Assembly: GCF_000427665.1 (NCBI RefSeq)
Contig: NZ_KE386572.1
Location: forward strand, 3,596,373 to 3,660,372
DNA from: Geminicoccus roseus DSM 18922
GTDB taxonomy: Bacteria; Pseudomonadota; Alphaproteobacteria; Geminicoccales; Geminicoccaceae
Reading direction: 5' to 3'
Length of the DNA: 64,000 nt
The position numbers were made by a program, and so were the translations under genes. Below are positions 1 to 7,699 of this stretch, piece after piece. The notes below the pieces were generated by a model. That model did no database searches. It was not told the DNA's origin and was given only the letters and a program-made list of their open reading frames with translations. The number at the start of each line of letters is the position of its first letter. Position 1 is the stretch's first letter.

Positions 1-757
1 CGGCCACACCGCGATCGCCACGGCGCCCACCGATGGCTACACCATCGGCATCATCACCGTCGAAATCGGCATGATGCACTGGCAGGGCCTGACCGATCTG
101 ACCGGCGAGGACTACAACCCGCTGGCGCTGATGAACGAGGACCCGCCGGGCGTGAACGTGCCCGCCGATTCCAAGTACAACACGCTGGAGGAGCTGCTGG
201 CCGACATCAAGGCGGCGCAGCCGGGCGAGTTCAAGGCCAGCGGCACCGGCCAGGGCGGCATCTGGCACGTGGCGCTGGGCGGCATGCTCCAGGCGGCGGG
301 CCTGCCGGCCGACCAAGTCCAGTGGATCCCCAGCCAGGGCGCTGCCCCGGGCCTGCAGGACATGCTGTCCGGCGGCGTGCAGATGGTGCCGTGCTCGGTG
401 CCGGAGGCCAAGGCGCTGATCGACGCCGGCCGGGTCAAGAGCCTCGCCATCATGGCCGACGAGCGCAATCCGGTGTTCCCGGACGTCCCGACGGTCAAGG
501 AAGCGGTCGGCATCGACTTCAGCGTCGGCGCCTGGCGCGGCTTCGCCGGCCCGAAGGACATGGACCAGGAAGCGGTCGACAAGCTGGTGCCGCTGTTCAA
601 GCAGATCTCGGACTCGGCCGCGTTCAAGGACTTCATGAACAATCGCGGCTTCGGCATGGTCTATGCGCCGCCGGAAGAGTTCACGACGTTCATGGCCGAG
701 CGGGACGAGATGTTCGGCGAGATCATGACCAAGCTTGGCCTCGCCAAGTCCGAGTAA
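1..757 (+). CDS. tctC: Tripartite tricarboxylate transporter substrate-binding protein (Bug/TctC family), 5' end missing
   Basis: The reading frame is open from base 2, so the gene begins upstream of the window; about 252 residues remain. The surviving start (residues GHTAIATAPTDGYTIG) is the conserved early segment of Bug-family periplasmic proteins. The C-terminal GWRGFAGP-like segment (here GAWRGFAGPKDMD) and the final KLGL helix are also typical. These proteins bind carboxylates such as tricarboxylates or aromatic acids in the periplasm and deliver them to a TctA/TctB membrane pair. tctB starts 15 bp downstream and tctA follows, which confirms the role. The signal peptide lies outside the window. 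The ligand cannot be read from sequence. Confidence 0.93.
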   Translation, partial: GHTAIATAPTDGYTIGIITVEIGMMHWQGLTDLTGEDYNPLALMNEDPPGVNVPADSKYNTLEELLADIKAAQPGEFKASGTGQGGIWHVALGGMLQAAGLPADQVQWIPSQGAAPGLQDMLSGGVQMVPCSVPEAKALIDAGRVKSLAIMADERNPVFPDVPTVKEAVGIDFSVGAWRGFAGPKDMDQEAVDKLVPLFKQISDSAAFKDFMNNRGFGMVYAPPEEFTTFMAERDEMFGEIMTKLGLAKSE

Positions 758-772
758 GGAACGCTCGCCTCC

Positions 773-1243
773 ATGCGTGTTGCCGACTGGGTGTTCGGCC
801 TGATCCTGCTGATCGGGGCCGGATTGATCTTTCAGCAGGCGGCGGGGTTCGCCGAGATGCCGGGCCAGGATTATGGCCCGGCCCTCGTGCCGTCGCTGGT
901 CGCCACCGGGTTCGTCATCTGTGGGCTGACCCTTCTCCTCACCGGGATCCGGGCGCGGCAGGCCGCGTTCGGCCTGGACCCGACGGCGCGCGCACCGGGG
1001 CGGCTGTTCGACGCCGGCCTCACGGTGGGCGCCATCATCTTCACGATGGTCGCCTGGGACGCGCTGGGCTTCCTGATCGTGTCGTTCATCGTGCTGACCG
1101 GGCTCACCGCCCGCTACTGGGGCGGGCGGATCATCCCCTCCCTGGCGGTGGGCGTGCTGGGCTCGCTGGTGATCGACTGGATGTTCCGCAAGATGCTCCT
1201 GGTCCCGCTGCCGCTGGGACCGTTCACGACCTGGATCTGGTAG
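773..1243 (+). CDS. tctB: Tripartite tricarboxylate transporter small membrane subunit
   Basis: A 156-residue hydrophobic protein with about four membrane helices (roughly residues 8-25, 38-58, 80-115 and 120-140). It sits between the binding protein and the large permease. Length and position match TctB, the poorly conserved small subunit of the tripartite carrier. The N-terminal helix followed by a GQDYGPALVPSLVA segment is usual for DUF1468/TctB. The start is the ATG 15 bp after the tctC stop; tctA follows after 3 bp, so the three are one transcript. It is assigned mainly by family features plus synteny. Confidence 0.9.
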   Translation: MRVADWVFGLILLIGAGLIFQQAAGFAEMPGQDYGPALVPSLVATGFVICGLTLLLTGIRARQAAFGLDPTARAPGRLFDAGLTVGAIIFTMVAWDALGFLIVSFIVLTGLTARYWGGRIIPSLAVGVLGSLVIDWMFRKMLLVPLPLGPFTTWIW

Positions 1244-1246
1244 CAC

Positions 1247-2758
1247 ATGGACCCTCTGCTTCAGGGCCTCTGGCTGGTGCTGGATCCCTACAATCTCATG
1301 GTGATGACCCTGGCGGGTCTGTTCGGGATGTTCGTGGGCGCCATGCCGGGGCTGACCGCCACCATGGCGACCGCACTGCTGGTCCCGGTCACCTTCTTCA
1401 TGGCGCCGGTGCCCGCGGTGGCGGTGATCGTGACCGCGACCGCCATGGCGATCTTCGCCGGTGACATCCCGGGCGCCTTGATCCGGATACCGGGCACCCC
1501 GGCCTCGGCCGCCTATGTCGCCGACAGCTACAAGCTGACCCAGAAGGGCAAGGCCGAGCTGGTGCTGGGCTCCTGCCTGGTGTTCTCGGCGATCGGCGGC
1601 ATCTTCGGCAGCATCGTGCTGGCGCTGGCCGCACCGGCGCTGGCCGAGATCTCCTTGAAGTTCTCCTCGTTCGAGTTCTTCTGGATCGCGATCTTCGGCC
1701 TGACCTGCGCGATCTTCATCAGCACCGGCCACCCGATCAAGGGCGTGGTCTCGGTCCTGCTCGGCCTGTTCCTGGCCACGGTCGGCATCGATCCCACCGC
1801 CGGCCAGCCGCGCTTCAACATGGGCTCGGTGGAGCTGATGGGCGGGGTGAGCTTCATCCCGGTGATGATCGGCATGTTCGCGATCTCCGAACTGCTGCGC
1901 TGGGTGCTGGGCACCCGCAAGCTGGAGGAGCTCAAGACCAAGCGGATCGGCTCGGTGTTCAAGGGCCAGTGGGAGCTGGCCAAGCGCTACAAGGTCAACG
2001 TCGCGCGCAGCTCGGTGCTGGGCGTGATCATCGGCTTCCTGCCGGGCGCCGGCTCCGACATCGCCGCCTGGGTGACCTACGCGATCTCCAAGAAGTTCTC
2101 CAAGGAGCCGGAGAAGTTCGGGACCGGCCATATCGAGGGCGTCATCGACGCCGGTGCGGCCAACAATTCCGCGCTCAGCGGCGCCTGGGTCCCGGCCCTG
2201 GTGTTCGGCATTCCCGGCGATTCGATCACCGCGATCGTGATCGGGGTGCTCTACATGAAGGGCCTCAACCCCGGCCCGACCCTGATGCTGAACCAGCCGG
2301 AGATGCTCTACGCGATCTTCATCGTGTTCCTGCTGGCCAACCTGGTGATGCTCCCGCTCGGCTGGGGCGCGATCAAGCTGTTCCGCTACGTGCTGAACGT
2401 GCCGCGCGAAGTCCTGATGCCCTTGATCCTGATGGCCTGCATCGTCGGCAGCTTCGCCATCAACAACAGCCTGTTCGGCGTCGGCATCATGCTGGTCATG
2501 GGCATCGTCGCCTACTTCATGGAGGAGAACGGCTTCCCGATCGCCCCGGCGATCCTGGGCCTGGTGCTGGGCGAGCTGATCGAGAGCAACTTCATCACCT
2601 CGATGATGAAGGCCAACGGCGACTTCCTGGTGTTCTTCGAGCGGCCGATCTCGGCCTGCCTGGGGGTGCTGGTGATCCTGGCCTGGGGCTGGCTGATCTG
2701 GTCGGGGATCCGGGCGCGCCCGCCGCTGGTCAGCGACGAGGAAGGCTCCACGATCTGA
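1247..2758 (+). CDS. tctA: Tripartite tricarboxylate transporter large permease
   Basis: 503 residues, the standard TctA length, with about 11-12 membrane helices. Family signatures are visible: GAMPGLTATMATALL near residue 27, GDIPGALIRIPGTPAS near residue 75, and GFLPGAGSDIAAWV plus GVPGDSITAI-like GIPGDSITAI in the second half. These two glycine/proline-rich re-entrant motifs mark the duplicated core. It uses an ion gradient to import the solute bound by TctC. It is the last transporter gene; an SDR dehydrogenase starts 45 bp later and may use the imported compound (inference). Confidence 0.96.
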   Translation: MDPLLQGLWLVLDPYNLMVMTLAGLFGMFVGAMPGLTATMATALLVPVTFFMAPVPAVAVIVTATAMAIFAGDIPGALIRIPGTPASAAYVADSYKLTQKGKAELVLGSCLVFSAIGGIFGSIVLALAAPALAEISLKFSSFEFFWIAIFGLTCAIFISTGHPIKGVVSVLLGLFLATVGIDPTAGQPRFNMGSVELMGGVSFIPVMIGMFAISELLRWVLGTRKLEELKTKRIGSVFKGQWELAKRYKVNVARSSVLGVIIGFLPGAGSDIAAWVTYAISKKFSKEPEKFGTGHIEGVIDAGAANNSALSGAWVPALVFGIPGDSITAIVIGVLYMKGLNPGPTLMLNQPEMLYAIFIVFLLANLVMLPLGWGAIKLFRYVLNVPREVLMPLILMACIVGSFAINNSLFGVGIMLVMGIVAYFMEENGFPIAPAILGLVLGELIESNFITSMMKANGDFLVFFERPISACLGVLVILAWGWLIWSGIRARPPLVSDEEGSTI

Positions 2759-2803
2759 ACCGGCCCCTGGCCACGGGCGAGGCTGCACCAAGGGAACAAT
2801 AGA

Positions 2804-3571
2804 ATGAGCGGCTGGGCGATCTATCCGAGCCTGAAGGGCCGGTCGGTCTTCATCAGCGGGGGCGGCTCCGGCATCGGCGCCAGCATCACCGAGGCTTTCG
2901 CGCAGCAGGGCGCCAGGGTGGCGTTCTGCGACCTGAGCGAGGAGCCCAGCCGGGAGCTGGTCGCCCGGCTGGGGCAGGACGGCCATGGCGAGGTCCTGTT
3001 CCAGAAGGCGGATGTCCGCGACATCGAGCAGCTGCGCGCCACGATCGCCCGGGCGGCCGAGGTGAACGGCCCCATCACCGTCCTGGTCAACAACGCCGCC
3101 CGCGACGACCGGCACAGCTTCGAGACGGTCACCCCGGAATACTGGGACGAGCGCTACGCGGTGAACCTGCGCCACCAGTTCTTCGCCGCCCAGGCAGTCT
3201 ACCCGATGATGAAGGACGCCGGCGGCGGCTCGATCATCAATTTCGGCTCGACCAGCTGGATGATGGGCCTGGGCGGGATGCCGGCCTACACCTCGGCCAA
3301 GTCGGCGGTGGCCGGGCTGACCCGGGGGCTTGCCCGCGACTTCGGGCCCGCCAACATCCGGGTCAACGGTATCGCGCCCGGCTGGATCATGACCGAGCGG
3401 CAAAAGTCGCTGTGGCTGACCCCGGAGGGCGAGGAGGAGCTGATGAAGCGCCAGTGCCTCAAGCGCCAGCTCCAGCCGGTCGAGATGGCGAGGCTCACCC
3501 TGTTCCTGGCTTCCGACGACAGTTCGGCGATGACCAACCAGACCTATGTCGCGGATGGCGGCTGGGTCTGA
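2804..3571 (+). CDS. SDR-family NAD(P)-dependent oxidoreductase
   Basis: 255 residues, classical short-chain dehydrogenase length. The Rossmann motif GGGSGIG is at residues 19-25, the NNAA motif at about 96-99, and the catalytic triad is Ser149, Tyr162, Lys166 (YTSAK). It oxidises a hydroxyl or reduces a carbonyl on a small substrate. Sequence features alone do not give the substrate; glucose 1-dehydrogenase, sugar-acid and alcohol dehydrogenases all belong here. It lies 45 bp behind tctA in the same direction, so it probably acts on the carrier's substrate or a derivative. Confidence 0.92.
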   Translation: MSGWAIYPSLKGRSVFISGGGSGIGASITEAFAQQGARVAFCDLSEEPSRELVARLGQDGHGEVLFQKADVRDIEQLRATIARAAEVNGPITVLVNNAARDDRHSFETVTPEYWDERYAVNLRHQFFAAQAVYPMMKDAGGGSIINFGSTSWMMGLGGMPAYTSAKSAVAGLTRGLARDFGPANIRVNGIAPGWIMTERQKSLWLTPEGEEELMKRQCLKRQLQPVEMARLTLFLASDDSSAMTNQTYVADGGWV

Positions 3572-3580
3572 CACCTGCCA

Positions 3581-3601
3581 GGGGCCGGCGGCGCCGGCCC
3601 C
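3581..3601. terminator. GC-rich hairpin between convergent genes
   Basis: A perfect inverted repeat: GGGGCCGGC (3581-3589), a 3-nt loop, GCCGGCCCC (3593-3601). It lies in the 39-bp gap between the SDR gene (+) and the LysM gene (-), so it can end both transcripts. There is no long T-run on either side, so efficiency is uncertain. Confidence 0.6.
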
Positions 3602-3610
3602 GTTCGCGGC

Positions 3611-4054
3611 TCAGGCGGCCTTGGGCGGGATGCGCAGGACCTGGCCCGGGTAGATCTTGTCCGGATCGGACAGCATCGGCTTGTTGGCCTCGAAGATGAC
3701 CGGGTACTTGCCGGCCTCGCCGTACTGGGCCTTGGCGATCGCCGAGAGCGTGTCTCCCTTCTTGACGGTGTAGTAGCTGGAGGTGTCGGCGGCGGTCGCC
3801 GGCTGCAGCTTGTCCTCGACCTTGGCAACGCCCGCGACGTTGCCCATTGCCAGGATGATCTTCTCCTTTTGCTCCTGGGAGGCGGTCCCGCCGCTCACCG
3901 TCACCTTGTCGCCGTCCACCGCGACGTCGACGCCCGAGACGTCCAGTCCATGGCTCTGCGCTTCCTTCTTCAATTCGTCGGCGGATGGCGCCGCTTCGGC
4001 CGATCCGATGCCGAGCGAGCGCCCGGCCGCCTTGACGAAGTCGATGAGGCCCAT
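3611..4054 (-). CDS. BON and LysM domain protein (YgaU/LysM-type)
   Basis: 147 residues. A BON domain (about residues 22-85, with VDGDKVTVSGG) is followed by a LysM domain (about 95-143, with YYTVKKGDTLSAIAKAQYG and a closing YPGQVLRIP). This layout and size match the YgaU family (potassium-binding Kbp in E. coli). No clear signal peptide is seen, so it may be cytoplasmic or non-classically exported. The ATG at 4054 was chosen because GGAGACAGG lies just upstream and the family begins with MGLxxFxKxAG. The frame stays open further upstream, but that part is not like the family. Confidence 0.9.
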   Translation of the reverse strand: MGLIDFVKAAGRSLGIGSAEAAPSADELKKEAQSHGLDVSGVDVAVDGDKVTVSGGTASQEQKEKIILAMGNVAGVAKVEDKLQPATAADTSSYYTVKKGDTLSAIAKAQYGEAGKYPVIFEANKPMLSDPDKIYPGQVLRIPPKAA

Positions 4055-4148
4055 GACCTGTCTCCAAGATTCGCGATGGATCAGCGCAACCGCCAACCGC
4101 GCCCGCGGTGCCCCCGAGGCCACGCGACCGCAGCACGAGGAGCCGAGA

Positions 4149-5147
4149 TTGAACCGCACCTTCTTCTGCGTGGACGGCCATACCTGCGGCAACCCGGTGC
4201 GGCTGGTGGCCGGCGGCGGTCCGGACCTGAAGGGCGCCACCATGTCCGAGAAGCGCCAGGACTTCCTGGCGAACTGGGACTGGGTGCGCACCTCGCTGAT
4301 GTTCGAGCCGCGCGGCCACGACGTGATGTCCGGCTCGATCCTCTATCCGCCGACCAGCCCGGACGGCGATGTCGGCATCCTGTTCATCGAGACCTCCGGC
4401 TGCCTGCCGATGTGCGGCCACGGCACCATCGGCACGGTCACCATGGCGATCGAGCAGGGCCATGTGGTGCCGAAAACGCCCGGCCGCCTGCTGCTGGACG
4501 TGCCGGCCGGCCGGGTGGTCGCCGAGTATGTCCAGGACGGCCGCTTCGTGGAGAAGGTCAAGCTCACCAACGTCGCCTCCTACCTCGCCATGAACGAGGT
4601 GCGGGTGGACTGCCCGGAGCTGGGCGAGCTGGTGGTCGACATCGCCTATGGCGGCAATTTCTACGCCATCGTCGAGCCGCAGAAGAACTTCCGCGACATG
4701 GCGGAGCTTTCCGCCGGGCAGATCCAGCGCCTGTCGCCGGAACTGCGCCGGCGGCTGCGCGACCTGGTGGAGCCGGTCCACCCGCTGGACCCGACCATCC
4801 GGGGGGTCAGCCACATCCAGTGGACCGGCGCGCCCACCCAGAAGGGGGCCCATGCCCGCAACGCGGTGTTCTACGGCGACAAGGCGATCGACCGCAGCCC
4901 GTGCGGCACCGGCACCTCGGCGCGGATGGCGCAGCTGGCCGCCAAGGGCCGGCTGAAGCCCGGCGACTCGTTCGTGCACGAGAGCATCATCGGCTCCCTG
5001 TTCGAGGGGCAGGTGGAAGCGGCCACCGAGCTTTCCGGGGTGGCGGCGATCGTGCCGTCGATCGCCGGCTGGGCGCGCACCACCGGGTACAACACGATCC
5101 TGGTCGACGACCGCGACCCGTTCTGGCGGGGCTTTTCGGTGGTGTGA
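4149..5147 (+). CDS. Proline racemase family protein, probable 4-hydroxyproline 2-epimerase
   Basis: 332 residues from a TTG start with GAGGAG six bases upstream. Both catalytic cysteines are present: Cys89 in the MCGHGTIG motif and Cys252 in DRSPCGTGTSA. Two cysteines define the racemases and epimerases; the related 3-hydroxyproline dehydratase has Thr at the second site. These enzymes invert the alpha carbon of proline or 4-hydroxyproline, the first step of hydroxyproline catabolism. No other hydroxyproline pathway gene is adjacent, so substrate choice is inferred. The alternative ATG at about 4242 would delete the N-terminal beta strand. Confidence 0.9.
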   Translation: MNRTFFCVDGHTCGNPVRLVAGGGPDLKGATMSEKRQDFLANWDWVRTSLMFEPRGHDVMSGSILYPPTSPDGDVGILFIETSGCLPMCGHGTIGTVTMAIEQGHVVPKTPGRLLLDVPAGRVVAEYVQDGRFVEKVKLTNVASYLAMNEVRVDCPELGELVVDIAYGGNFYAIVEPQKNFRDMAELSAGQIQRLSPELRRRLRDLVEPVHPLDPTIRGVSHIQWTGAPTQKGAHARNAVFYGDKAIDRSPCGTGTSARMAQLAAKGRLKPGDSFVHESIIGSLFEGQVEAATELSGVAAIVPSIAGWARTTGYNTILVDDRDPFWRGFSVV

Positions 5148-5149
5148 GC

Positions 5150-5800
5150 CCGCCCGGGTTCGATTGTGTAACGAAGAGGTCGATCCGCCTCGGGCTGCCC
5201 GGGTTCGTTCGGCAAGGCAGGCGCTTGCGGCGCGCCTCGGGTTCGTTCGCGCAATATGGCCGATCCTCTCCCCATGGCTTGGGTTCGTTCGTGCAGGACA
5301 TGCGCTGACCCCGCCTGGGCCGCTCGGGTTCATTGGGCGGGGCAGGCGCTTGCGGCGCGCCTCGGGTTCGTTCGTGCACATCGGCCGATCTTCTCTCCGG
5401 ATGGCTCGGGTTCGTTCGTGCAGAACGTGCGCTGACCCCGCCTGGGCCGCTCGGGTTCGTTTGGCGGGGCGGGTGATCCCGGCGCGTCTCGGGTTCGTTC
5501 GTGCACATCGGCCGATCTTCTCTCCGGATGGCTCGGGTTCGTTCGTGCAGGACATGCGCTGACCCCGCCTGGGCCGCTCGGGTTCGTTGGGCGGGGCAGG
5601 CGCTTGCGGCGCGCCTCGGGTTCGTTCGTGCAAATCGGCCGATCTTCTCTCCATGGCTCGGGTTCGTTCGTGCAGAACGTGCGCTGACTCCGCTTGGGCC
5701 GCTCGGGTTCGTTTGATGGGGCAGGTGATCCGGACGCGCTTCGGGTTCGTTCGTGCGAATTTGCTGAACCTTCTGCGGATGGCTCGGGTTTGTGCGTGCC
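5150..5800. repeat. Minisatellite with higher-order ~127-bp unit, three motif copies per unit
   Basis: A short motif close to CTCGGGTTCGTTCG occurs 15 times. Its GGG begins at 5201, 5239, 5281, 5326, 5364, 5408, 5453, 5491, 5535, 5580, 5618, 5660, 5705, 5743 and 5786. The gaps repeat in the order 38, 42-44 and 45 bp, so the true unit is about 125-127 bp and is present nearly five times. Three distinct spacers recur in fixed order: a GGCGGGGCAGGCGCTTGCGG type, an ATCGGCCGATCTTCTCTCC type, and a TGCGCTGACCCCGCCTGGG type. The first and last copies are degenerate. The unit is not a multiple of three, which argues against a coding repeat. Function unknown. Confidence 0.9.
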
Positions 5801-5856
5801 GGTTGGGGACAGCGGGCAGGGGGCATGGCGGGATCCGGGCGCCGGGAGGGCGGCTC

Positions 5857-5878
5857 GATCCTAGCAGAAAATAGGATC
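5857..5878. promoter_or_regulatory. Inverted repeat GATCCTA/TAGGATC
   Basis: Perfect 7-bp arms (5857-5863 and 5872-5878) around an A-rich 8-nt centre, in a locally AT-richer stretch upstream of the Cys-rich peptide gene. It could be an operator or a weak hairpin closing the repeat region. Confidence 0.45.
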
Positions 5879-5911
5879 AAAGTCCGTTTGTTGTCCGGCG
5901 GGCGGGCGAAG

Positions 5912-5925
5912 GTGATGCGTATCAC
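5912..5925. promoter_or_regulatory. CRP/FNR-type palindrome GTGATGCGTATCAC
   Basis: A perfect palindromic-arm site, GTGA-N6-TCAC (equally GTGAT-N4-ATCAC), which is the core pattern of CRP/FNR-superfamily operators. It is centred about 83 bp upstream of the chosen start of the Cys-rich peptide gene. No convincing -35/-10 pair could be fixed, so the mode of action is open. Confidence 0.5.
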
Positions 5926-6001
5926 GTTGCGCGGGGACAGGACCTGCTAGTCGTGCTATCAGACCAGATCGATGGCGATGCAGATGCGCATGGAGATTGT
6001 C

Positions 6002-6118
6002 ATGACGGCACTTCGCCTGTTCGTGCTGCTGACTTGCCTGATCCTTGCCGGCCCGGCGCTGGCGGAATGTCCGGAGGGACAGGTCGACTGCGGCGGGGGA
6101 CTGTGCTGCTCGCCATGA
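6002..6118 (+). CDS. Small secreted Cys-rich peptide (38 codons)
   Basis: A short ORF encodes a typical signal peptide (residues 1-21, hydrophobic core RLFVLLTCLILAG, cleavage after ALA). The predicted mature peptide has 17 residues, ECPEGQVDCGGGLCCSP, with cysteines at 2, 9, 14 and 15. Four cysteines would allow two disulfides. GGAG at 5992-5995 is six bases before the ATG at 6002 and decides the start; four further in-frame ATGs (5972, 5978, 5984, 5990) exist upstream. It ends 36 bp before a gene for a membrane-anchored protein that is also Cys-rich. I recognise no family. Evidence is the signal peptide, the RBS and the context. Confidence 0.6.
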   Translation: MTALRLFVLLTCLILAGPALAECPEGQVDCGGGLCCSP

Positions 6119-6154
6119 GCCGGAGCCGCCCGCCCTGAGCAAAGGCAGCGCACC

Positions 6155-6850
6155 ATGTCCTGGAAGATCATCACTCCCCTGGTCCTGGCCTTCGTGATCC
6201 TGTGCACGGCGCTGGTCGTGTCGCTCGCCACGGTCACCTTCGACGACGTGCCCCTGGCCCTGCGCATGGATGACGGCCGCACCGAACCGGACGCCCGGCC
6301 GGGCGAGTTCTACCGGATCGAGGCCGACGGCCGCTTCTACGGCCCCTTGTGCCACATCGCGAGCCAGCCGCCGCCGCCGCGCGAGCTGACCCTGGTGATG
6401 CAGAACACCATCGGCCGCAACGTGCCGGCCGCGGTGAGCCTGGCCAGCGTGGTCTACGCCACCGAGGTCGACGAGTATTCCGGCCGGGCGATCGACCAGC
6501 TGCCCTTCGAATTGCGCCTGGAGGGGATCAAGCGCTGGAAGGAGGGCATCCTGGAGATGACCCGGGTCAACCTTGCCCAGAACCCCGGCTGCGTGGAGCG
6601 GCTCGCCTTCGAGATCTCGCGCGGCTACTGCGTGGTGAAGATCCGCGAGGCCTGGAGCTATGCGGAGAACACCATCGCCTTCGACTTCGACCCGACCTGC
6701 ATGAGCGTCTGCTCCGACGCCAGCTGCGCACAGCAGGAGCCGCAGCGCCCGCCGGAGCGGCCGATGCCGCCGATCATGTCGATGATCAAGGTGACGCTGG
6801 GGATCAACACCTGGCGGCTGGAGCAGCAGACGGCGCTGGCGCAGCCCTGA
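6155..6850 (+). CDS. Membrane-anchored Cys-containing protein of unknown function
   Basis: 231 residues. An N-terminal membrane helix (about 6-27) is followed by a soluble, probably periplasmic domain. Outside the helix there are six cysteines (66, 146, 159, 182, 186, 191), an even number that would suit three disulfides; the last three form a CxxxCxxxxC cluster. A Pro-rich stretch (about 195-207) precedes a C-terminal tail. I recognise no family. It lies between the Cys-rich peptide and a methyltransferase, all same-strand with gaps near 35 bp, so it is probably co-transcribed. Both exported products being Cys-rich suggests they act together (inference). Confidence 0.8.
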   Translation: MSWKIITPLVLAFVILCTALVVSLATVTFDDVPLALRMDDGRTEPDARPGEFYRIEADGRFYGPLCHIASQPPPPRELTLVMQNTIGRNVPAAVSLASVVYATEVDEYSGRAIDQLPFELRLEGIKRWKEGILEMTRVNLAQNPGCVERLAFEISRGYCVVKIREAWSYAENTIAFDFDPTCMSVCSDASCAQQEPQRPPERPMPPIMSMIKVTLGINTWRLEQQTALAQP

Positions 6851-6883
6851 AGAGGGCCTCCCGGGCCGCAAGGGAGCCGGACG

Positions 6884-7699
6884 ATGTCAGCCTCGGACAA
6901 GGTCTTTGCCGGGTCGATGCCGGCTGCCTACGACACCTGGCTGGTGCCGCTGATCTTCGAGGACTTCGCCGCCGACCTGGCCCGCCGGGTCGTGGACGGC
7001 GATCCGGTGCGGATCCTGGAGACCGCCGCCGGGAGTGGGGTCGTTCCCCGGGCGCTGGCGCCGCGTTTGCGCGCCGATGCCAGCTACACCATCACCGACC
7101 TGAACCAGCCGATGCTGGACTGGGCCGCCAGCCGGCAGCCGGTCGACCACCGCCTGGCCTGGCAGCAAGCCGACGCGCTGGACCTGCCTTTCGCCGACGG
7201 CAGCTTCGACGTGGTCTGCTGCCAGTTCGGCGTGATGTTCTATCCGGACCGGGTCGCCGGCTACCGGGAGGCCCGCCGCGTCCTGAAGCAGGGCGGCCGG
7301 TTCCTGTTCAACACCTGGGACCGGATCCAGGCCAACGACCTGCCCCGCGACATCACCGCGGTGCTGGCGGCGATGTTTCCCGAGGACCCGCCGCAATTCC
7401 TGGCGCGCACGCCGCATGGCTACCACGACACGGCGAAGATCGAGGCGGATGTGCGCGCAAGCGGGTTCGGCGACGTCGCGATCGAGACGCTTGCCCGGGA
7501 GTCCCGGGCGGCACGGGCGCGCGACCCGGCGCTGGCCTACTGCCAGGGCACGCCGCTGCGCGCCGAGATCGAGGCGCGGGCGCCCGGCCGGCTGGAGCAA
7601 GTCACCGACCAGGTCGCGGCCATCCTCGCCACGCTTCACGGCGAGGGGCCGGTCTCGGGCCGGATCCAGGCGCATGTGGTGGTGGCACGGAGGTCTTGA
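6884..7699 (+). CDS. Class I SAM-dependent methyltransferase
   Basis: 271 residues with a methyltransferase core: motif I VRILETAAGSG at about 44-54, ITDLNQPML as the acidic loop, DLPFADGSFDVVCCQFGVMF as motifs for strand 4, then an LKQGGRFLFNTW post-motif. This matches the Methyltransf_11/25 (UbiE-like) fold. Substrate unknown. Its stop overlaps the next ATG by one base (TGATG), so translation of the two is coupled. It follows the two Cys-rich exported proteins by 33 bp. Confidence 0.9.
   Translation: MSASDKVFAGSMPAAYDTWLVPLIFEDFAADLARRVVDGDPVRILETAAGSGVVPRALAPRLRADASYTITDLNQPMLDWAASRQPVDHRLAWQQADALDLPFADGSFDVVCCQFGVMFYPDRVAGYREARRVLKQGGRFLFNTWDRIQANDLPRDITAVLAAMFPEDPPQFLARTPHGYHDTAKIEADVRASGFGDVAIETLARESRAARARDPALAYCQGTPLRAEIEARAPGRLEQVTDQVAAILATLHGEGPVSGRIQAHVVVARRS

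Noticed and set aside
5150-5800. CRISPR array
   Set aside because: The repeated motif is only about 14 bp and the three spacers recur in order; CRISPR spacers should be unique. No cas gene is near.
5201-5800. LexA (SOS) boxes
   Set aside because: Alphaproteobacterial LexA sites are GTTC-N7-GTTC; here the two GTTC copies are adjacent with no spacer.
4987-5925. Long minus-strand ORFs through the repeat array (peptides such as RTNPS and NEPEARR)
   Set aside because: The unit is about 127 bp, not a multiple of three, so the same repeat is read in shifting frames; several frames are open on both strands because of base composition. No RBS or domain.
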